DNA from: Ridgeia piscesae
Lineage: Eukaryota > Annelida > Polychaeta > Sabellida > Siboglinidae
NCBI GenBank assembly: GCA_025642075.2
Contig: JAODUO010000050.1
Coordinates: 632,625-696,624, forward strand
DNA: 64,000 nucleotides
Reading direction: 5' to 3'
Below, piece by piece: positions 1-64,000 of this stretch. The notes under the pieces are model-generated. The model was not told where the DNA came from, did not search any database, and was given only the letters and a program-made list of their open reading frames with translations. Made by a program: the position numbers and the translations under genes. The number at the start of each line of letters is the position of its first letter. The first letter of the stretch is position 1.

Positions 1-104
1 TAATGCTGTCGAGATTTCGTTGTAAATCGATGTAAGGCACTTTTAGCGAACCGCTTGGCCCTCGTTATGACAACTGAACCAGCAGACAATTTTATGACGT
101 ATTA

Positions 105-1200
105 CGTTTCCAAAGTGCAGATAGAAGACAAAGAGTAGTAGTTGATGGGGAGGTTTCAAACTGGAAAGCGGTTTTGAGTGGAGTACCGCAGGGATCAGTA
201 CTGGGACCTATTTTATTCTTAATATATATCAATGATTTGGATGATGACATAACAAGCAAGGTGTTGAAGTTTGCAGACGACACAAAAGTGTTTAGGAAAA
301 TTAAAAGTGATGCAGATAGACAGCATTTACAAGATGATCTTAATAAGTTGATAGAATGGTCTGAGAAGTGGCAAATGCTGTTTAATTTTGGAAAGTGTAA
401 GTGCCTTCACACAGGACATGGGAATGAAGATGCACAATATACAATGGGTGATACTGTACTAAATACTACCTTAATGGAAAAGGACTTAGGGTTAACTATT
501 AGTGCTGACATGAAGGTATCAGAGCAGTGTGGAATTGCAGCAGCGAAGGGAAACCAAATTCTTGGATTAATTAGGCGAAATATAGTGTACAAAGAAAAAG
601 AACTAATAATACCGCTGTATAAAACAATAGTTAGGCCTCACTTAGAATATTGTATACAAGCATGGAGGCCATATCGCAAGAAGGATATTGATATGCTAGA
701 AAGAGTACAAAGGAGAGCAACCAAAATGATACAAAAACTCAGGAATATTAGTTATGAAATGCGTCTAAAGGAATGTGGTTTAACAACACTAGAAACCAGA
801 AGATTGAGAGGAGATCAGATTGAGGTGTTTAAAATATTGAATGGATATGAAAATATTGACAGAAATATTTTTTTCACAGTCAAGGAAGAGAGAAGGACTA
901 GAGGACATGGAGTTACATTAGCAAAGAAGCAGTGTAGACTAGATATTAGAAATTTTTCATTTTCACAAAGAACAGTAAACGAATGGAACAGATTATCAGC
1001 TGATTGTGTAGGTGCTAGTAGTGTTAATATATTTAAAAATAAAATCGACATATACCTAAGACGGGCGGGGTATACTTAGATAGATAGGTTGGACTCTCGA
1101 TAAGCCAAATGGCTTCCTAGTCCACCTGCCATCTAGAGTTGAATCTCTAGGTGGCAATCTTGTTAAATCTTGTTAAATCTTGTTAAATCTTGTTAAATCT
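105..1200 (+). mobile_element. 5'-truncated non-LTR retrotransposon (CR1/Jockey group), reverse transcriptase C-terminal half
   Basis: An open frame from about 115 to 1079 encodes the later reverse transcriptase motifs: SGVPQGSVLGPILFLIYIND, KFADDTKVF (catalytic FADD) and the thumb/C-terminal stretch IVRPHLEYCIQAWRP...LERVQRRATKMI. There is no intact endonuclease or N-terminal RT, so the copy was cut short at its 5' end near 105. The frame is intact to its stop, so the insertion is fairly young. The 3' region ends in four copies of a TCTTGTTAAA decamer (about 1157-1200), a LINE-type tail. It lies upstream of the first recognised dynein exon. Confidence 0.88.
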
Positions 1201-2067
1201 AGAAGCTTGGTTTTGATTAGTTGCATGGACCAAGATGGGCCCGTTCATGGTGTCGGTGATTTAGCTAGATTTCCCCACTTTAAGACCACTTTCTGAGTAA
1301 ACCACTAATGTGACAAAATTATTTGATTGTAGATGCAACTTGTTAGTTTGTGTCAACTGTTTTAGGTGCATAACACCAAACCGTTGCCTTTTTTGCCCTT
1401 TAAGTGTGCATGATCAAATCATATGAAACATGTGTACGTTCTTTTGTATTAGTTTGTTAATTTAAAACGACATGTCTAGAGGATTGATTATTTGTTATTC
1501 GTGTAGAGCAGACCAGATAGTTTTACTTCACGCAATGTATATTTGCCTATCAGTGTGACAAATAGTGTCGTTGGCACGATTTAGCAAGTGTCCATATTAT
1601 TGCTTTATACTATGTTTCCTGTGGGTATTCTACACACTTGATGTACTGCACATGCGTTATAGCTATATAGACATCACAGATTATCGAATCGTGTAAGGGT
1701 TACGCTAGTGCATGCGTTGGTATTTGGGAATGCCCGACAGATGCTTACCCGGATGCCAAGCATTGTTACGATAGATAGTTATATTTATTGTTGTCAGTAT
1801 ACTAGTGTCGTATTTACCATCGCAATGGATCACTTGTTTAAATATTTTCAATATTGACATTGATACTCAAAATTAGAGTTTAACACAAAATAATATTCCG
1901 GACACATCTCAGGTATTGTCGATTATTAACATATGTGCTTAACATGCATATATTCTACCAAACGATTCGCATACTTTTTCTTTCATTAGAAATTGTATGT
2001 AATGGATATGATGTTTTAAATATGCATTGGTGCTGATTCATGTTCGTTTTTACATTTGTTTCATCAG
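1201..2067. other. Unannotated intronic sequence
   Basis: AT-rich DNA between the LINE tail and dynein exon 1. I see no coding signature, repeat structure or RNA gene. Confidence 0.5.
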
Positions 2068-60000
<57,933 letters not shown>

Positions 60001-60178
60001 GTAGGCATCGCAGTATTTATTAAAATTGTTGTTGCCTATTACTCAGACTGACCGACACTTTTTCACATAATATACAAATAATACATATGTTGTCAAATTA
60101 CATCCTAGGTATTTATATGTAAGGAACAAATGTTAACAAAGGCGTTGTAAATACGATTAACAACTGGCTGAATATTTC

Positions 60179-60182
<4 letters not shown>

Positions 60183-60227
<45 letters not shown>

Positions 60228-60236
60228 AAATTATAT

Positions 60237-60272
<36 letters not shown>

Positions 60273-60390
60273 CTTCTAATAGTACTAACTTTTGTAATAC
60301 CATGGATATTTGAGAGTCACTGGCTTGAAATTGGACTTACCTTACGGTTGCTGGATGTAATATAATATATATAATATATATATATATATA

Positions 60391-60435
<45 letters not shown>

Positions 60436-60473
60436 CATATTTATATATGTGTTTTTAGAAGTGATAAAATTTG

Positions 60474-60515
<42 letters not shown>

Positions 60516-60539
60516 ATAATGTTATCATCTTGGAAAAAC

Positions 60540-60609
<70 letters not shown>
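60183..60609. repeat. Cluster of (TA)n microsatellites
   Basis: At least five TA runs (about 60183, 60244, 60367, 60480 and 60542) separated by 20-100 bp of AT-rich sequence. Confidence 0.95.
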
Positions 60610-60614
<5 letters not shown>

Positions 60615-61075
60615 CCATTTATTATAACTTTGACGGCTATGGTGCCTTCCACGTAGTCCTGGAAAACAAAAGAGGTGGCGGTGTGGCTATTTATATTAAG
60701 AAGAAGCTCAATGGCAAAATTTATGAAACCAAGTCGATGGTAATTGACGATGTATTTGAATGTGTAACTGTTGGATTTAGAATTAACCGGAACAAAACCG
60801 CATTAGTCAGTTGTGTATACAGGTGCCCTGGTTCAAATTTATTATGTTTTTGAGATACCATGGAACGTTTGTTTTGTCGGTTTAGTAAAAAAGACAAAAT
60901 ATTTTATGTCGCGATTTCAATATAGATTTATTTAAATGTGACAGTCATAGTGGTACGAAACAATTCATAGATTTGATGTATAGTCTTGGTTTCTACCCTT
61001 TACTTATAAGACCAAGTAGAATTTCTGCTACTTCAGCAACCTTAAAGGGAACCAAAAGGGAAATATTAAGTGCTA
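60615..61075 (+). mobile_element. LINE endonuclease fragment (CR1/Jockey group)
   Basis: Reads ENKRGGGVAIYIKKKLNGKI, then DDVFECVTVGFRINRNKTAL and VSCVYRCPGSN. This is the GGGVAIYI ... CVYRPPGSN signature of AP-like endonucleases at the LINE 5' end. Further on, MYSLGFYPLLIRPSRI-like text with SATLI is readable after frame breaks. It ends before the reverse transcriptase. It could be the front part of the 15.6-kb LINE family, but it does not overlap those copies enough to tell. Confidence 0.65.
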
Positions 61076-61238
61076 TGCACGTTAAAGAGCTAATACAAAG
61101 CAACCATTCTGAACGGTATTCACATTTTTAACGTCAGTGGTTTATTAGTAAAATTATTCCAAAGTGGATAATTTTACTGAAATCGTCGGCTTCATAGAGG
61201 CGTCCATGATGCGCCTCTTCCTGTTGTCTGACCTGGTC

Positions 61239-61570
61239 TGACCACTCAGCACGCAGAACCGGCCTTAAAGTCACGTGTCCGATTGCGTGCGTCAATGCTA
61301 TCGCCGTTGTAAACACAATGTTGTAAGATACGCGAACTTCGAAGAAGGACATCCGTTCGAAGAACGTTGCTTCGAATATGATGTTTCTCACCGTATATAC
61401 TGGGTCAAGATCCGCAGAAACGTCGGCGACGTCGAGTTTTCATGTATGGAGCTGTGCAAACGATATTAGCGCGATATTTAATCACCAACGATAGCGTCGT
61501 CGAAACGGGTTACCGGTCGAATCCTTCCGTCGCCGTAGCCAAGTCGATCATCAAAGCGCGCAAGAAGGTT
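61239..61570 (+). other. GC-richer block with Cys-rich short frames, unknown
   Basis: One frame reads SDCVRQCYRRCKHNVVRYAN then FEEGHPFEERCFEYDVSHRI and ends CMELCKRY (stop near 61467). An overlapping frame continues QTILARYLITNDSVVETGYR then SNPSVAVAKSIIKARKK before a gttagt that could be a donor. Base use (many cga, gtc, acg) is unlike the surrounding AT-rich intron. I recognise no family. Confidence 0.25.
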
Positions 61571-62642
61571 AGTAAATATTATTAATTCTTCTGTATCTAA
61601 ATTATTTGAATATTGTACCATTAGACACATTGCGATGTCTGTCGAGATGACTTATGTACATACTGATATTGTTCGTAAACGTCCACCACAGTTAACGTTC
61701 TAGAAGGTATGTACACGGGATCATGGAGCCGCAAACTAGGTCCAAGCGAGTTAGGCCGTCCGATATTGTTATTCATGATTATTTGTTTTATTTTATCCTA
61801 CTTTGAATGGTTTATATCACGTTTGCATGAACAGAGGCATAAAAATAAGGTTAAGCTACATGTCAATAACACAAAAAAACAGCTGAATGCAAGCCAGATC
61901 ATAGACGTCATAGTCAATCCGCATGAACGATAATATAGGCACTTTGATATCACTCGCTAAATAACTTCAAAAGTACTGCCTTTCGAGTTTCGTAGCTACG
62001 CATGCAGTTCCTATTTTCAGGTTGACCGCTCTGAAAGTGCCAACATGACTGCTATATTTTTCAGTAAACATATTATTCAAACATTAAAAAATAGCATTGC
62101 GAATGTTGTTTTCAATCATTCATGTTATTTGTTCAGTGAGAGAACAAATTACAAATTCTGTGTGCTGTATCAGTTCAGATACTCATACAACATTGATACT
62201 AGCACATGTTACAGGCTTACAGTAAAGGATGAATAATTAGCTATGATGAGACATAACTTATGTTCTGTAAAAAAAACCACTTTGCAAATTTGCAATATTA
62301 TTGCCTTTATTGGTAGTTTCTTGAAATATTGGGGACACACTGAGCAAACAAGAAGAAATATTAACAGACTAGCTGGAATTTAATAGATCGAACGTGGACT
62401 TGTAGATATCCCACAAGATCACTCTATCCAATACAACATTAGATCTTCGGGTAAACATTTGGAACTAGTTTCTTCTCCACCACAATGAGTGGAATGTGGA
62501 ATTCTCTACCCTCAACCATTGTGTCGTGCAAATCACTAATGTAATTAAAAAAAAATTATCCAATGGTTTAGCAAGTAAGTCAGATGATCCATGCACATTA
62601 GCGTGATGTCTCAATGTGACATTTTGCCAGTTAACAATATAC
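61571..62642. other. Unannotated intronic sequence
   Basis: A 74-codon frame at 61709-61933 has one hydrophobic stretch (ILLFMIICFILSYFEWFI), but nothing else supports it as a gene. Confidence 0.4.
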
Positions 62643-62800
62643 CAGAGATGGAGTGAGTACAATACAAATGTACTCGAGTACGAGTACAATTACTTTGAAC
62701 ATGCATGAGTACGAGTACTCAGAAAACAAATGTACTCGAGTACGATTACTTTACAATATACTCGAGTACGAGGTACGATTACTTTACAATGTAATCATGA
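62643..62800 (+). mobile_element. Possible hAT-type transposon end
   Basis: CAGAGATGGAGTGAGTACAA followed by repeated tactcgagtacgag and gattactttacaa motifs resembles hAT termini (CAGAGATGGG... with GTACTCGAGTAC). The partner end and 8-bp duplication were not found. Confidence 0.45.
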
Positions 62801-63112
62801 TTACTTTAATGAATATCCTGTTTCTAACATAAATGCGACTTTCATGGAATCCCTAGGTGTCATTCTTGTTCTGTTGTTGTGTCACTAATGTTCTAACTGA
62901 TTACTGCTATCCACTATCCAGGTGTTATTATTATTAATAATTAGACGACTTTCTCAGGTATTGGATGAGTCATTTAACGCTGGATTAATAACTTAATTTA
63001 TGGTTTCTGAATCAAATACAAACATGAGGCATTTACAAATTTCAAATACACATGATCAAATACATTACAATAACAACACTTCAAAACCAGGGGGGCATAT
63101 TCAAAAGAGTAT
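62801..63112. other. Unannotated
   Basis: Contains several caaatac motifs (about 63015-63065) like those of the possible hAT end at 63919. No gene. Confidence 0.4.
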
Positions 63113-63121
63113 CCAATTCAA

Positions 63122-63886
63122 GGTATCCAGACATTTCGGTAACAGGACATTTTGGTAACAGGACATTTCGGTAACAGATATTTTGGTAATAGGACATCTT
63201 GGTAACCTACATTTTGGTAGCATGGCATTTTGGTAAAACCAATAAATATTCTATAAAGGCATATTTCTTTTAAAAAAATTACCTCTAGCTTCATAGGTTC
63301 AGGACAGTGGTTGTGGTCAATTTTTAACACTGGATATGCTGGTAGCAAGTCTGTGTATGCACTAGCAGGGCAGAGCTTGCTTGCATGACATGTACAATGC
63401 CACCTTATCATGTCATTTTTCTCTGTATGCTTGGTATAGCCATTCCACAATAGCTTTGCTTTTCCCCTGGTTGTTGTTGATAGCTCCATGTTCACATGTA
63501 TAGCTTCACCTTATGTGTGTCTGGATTTAAATGTGTCCTGCTAGCCAGTGATTTGCTGTAGTGGTTGAACACTTTAGCCACCACTACTGCTATTTGGAAG
63601 CCATGTTCCCTTCAGAGGCAAGCACTACTTTACACCTTGCCTGACTACTGGTAGAAAGCTAAGTTCCATGTCTGGACCATCCTAAGTTACAAATGGTTTA
63701 ACTGACTGACATCTCAACAGGTTACCTCCCTAATATGGCAGACTGGACTCTGATTATTTTCAGTAGTTTTACCGAAATGTCTTAATTGTTACCGAAATGT
63801 CTAGTTACCGAATTGTCTAGTTACCGAAATGTCTATTACCGAAATGTCCATTACCAAAGTATCCTTTACCAAAATGTCATGGATCC
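63122..63886 (-). mobile_element. MULE-like element with 9-bp target duplication (765 bp)
   Basis: CCAATTCAA occurs exactly at 63113-63121 and 63887-63895 on both sides of the element. The ends GGTATCCAGACATTTCGGTA and, on the other strand, GGATCCATGACATTTTGGTA are inverted repeats. Each end carries about six tandem 13-16 bp units (ggtaacaggacatttc type; reverse complements at 63770-63880). A 9-bp duplication is the Mutator-superfamily signature. The only gene part inside is a FLYWCH exon on the minus strand, so this is an internally deleted copy. Confidence 0.88.
63284..63495 (-). pseudogene. FLYWCH zinc-finger exon of a MULE transposase
   Basis: From ATG (63495) the minus strand reads MNMELSTTTRGKAKLLWNGY then THKTEKND-like text, MIRWHCTCHASKLCPASAYT and later KIDHNHCPEPMKLE. 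The W.C.C....C.A..T ... H.H.P pattern is a FLYWCH domain: zinc ligands Cys-Cys and His-His, here C..C and HNH. It is the DNA-binding N-terminal part of many animal MULE transposases. A donor-like gaggtaattt follows MKLE, as if this were exon 1 and the rest had been lost. Confidence 0.75.
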
Positions 63887-63918
63887 CCAATTCAAATATG
63901 TAGTATATCAGGTGGGTC

Positions 63919-64000
63919 CAGACATGGGGTCAAATACATTTATATTTGAAAGTATTTAAATACTGTTTTAAGTATTTGTGTTAAATTAAAGATTTTATTT
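63919..64000 (+). mobile_element. Possible hAT-type transposon end, cut by window edge
   Basis: CAGACATGGGGTCAAATACA followed by tatttgaaagtatttaaata resembles the CAG.G.TGG..TCAAATACATTT terminus of hAT families. Only 82 bp are available. Confidence 0.4.

Noticed and set aside
61124..61150. Similarity of atttttaacgtcagtggttt to 13485
   Set aside because: About 20 bp in AT-rich DNA without extension on either side. Probably chance.
61709..61933. Small membrane protein gene
   Set aside because: One hydrophobic stretch only, with no conserved motif or splice support.

Overview
The window is intron-rich animal DNA. It carries 45 short exons with GT-AG splice sites, very long microsatellites, many non-LTR retrotransposon relics of several families, tRNA-derived SINEs and decayed DNA transposons. 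The host is probably a marine invertebrate, perhaps a lophotrochozoan, but the sequence does not fix the species. The only convincing host gene is an axonemal (outer-arm) dynein heavy chain of the DNAH5/DNAH8 class. It runs on the + strand from before position 2068 to after position 60000. I assembled 45 exons that join in phase with no internal stop, giving about 2,271 codons: most of the tail (DHC_N1), the linker (DHC_N2), and AAA1, AAA2 and AAA3 with all three P-loops. The start codon, the far N-terminus and everything after AAA3 (AAA4, stalk, AAA5-6, C-terminus) lie outside the window. Layout: 1-1200 is a 5'-truncated LINE. 2068-6442 holds tail exons 1-7. The intron at 6443-11989 holds a broken CR1/L2-like LINE and a 27-bp minisatellite. 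11990-20052 holds exons 8-13, a nearly intact LINE on the minus strand (15581-17258) and 330 bp of (GT)n. 20053-24117 is an intron with a G-rich tetranucleotide array, a tRNA-SINE and an RTE-like LINE. 24118-30689 holds exons 14-18 and a second, almost identical, oppositely oriented copy of the 15.6-kb LINE. 30690-34147 holds a minus-strand RTE-like LINE and a second SINE. 34148-44022 holds linker exons 19-29 and two near-perfect foldback palindromes. 44745-52233 holds AAA1 and AAA2 exons 30-40. 52234-55175 holds an element with about 300-bp inverted repeats around a decayed gene for an uncharacterised protein. 55176-60000 holds AAA3 exons 41-45 and a pogo-like MITE with TA target duplications. 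60001-64000 is non-dynein sequence that ends in a MULE-like element with an exact 9-bp target duplication and a FLYWCH zinc-finger exon. The exons work together as one motor gene; almost everything else is intron filler from transposons and simple repeats. The most interesting observations are the long-inverted-repeat element (52.7-54.5 kb), the FLYWCH MULE derivative (63122-63886), the twin inverted LINEs, a tandem duplication that copied the start of exon 35, and repeat tracts placed right at splice sites.
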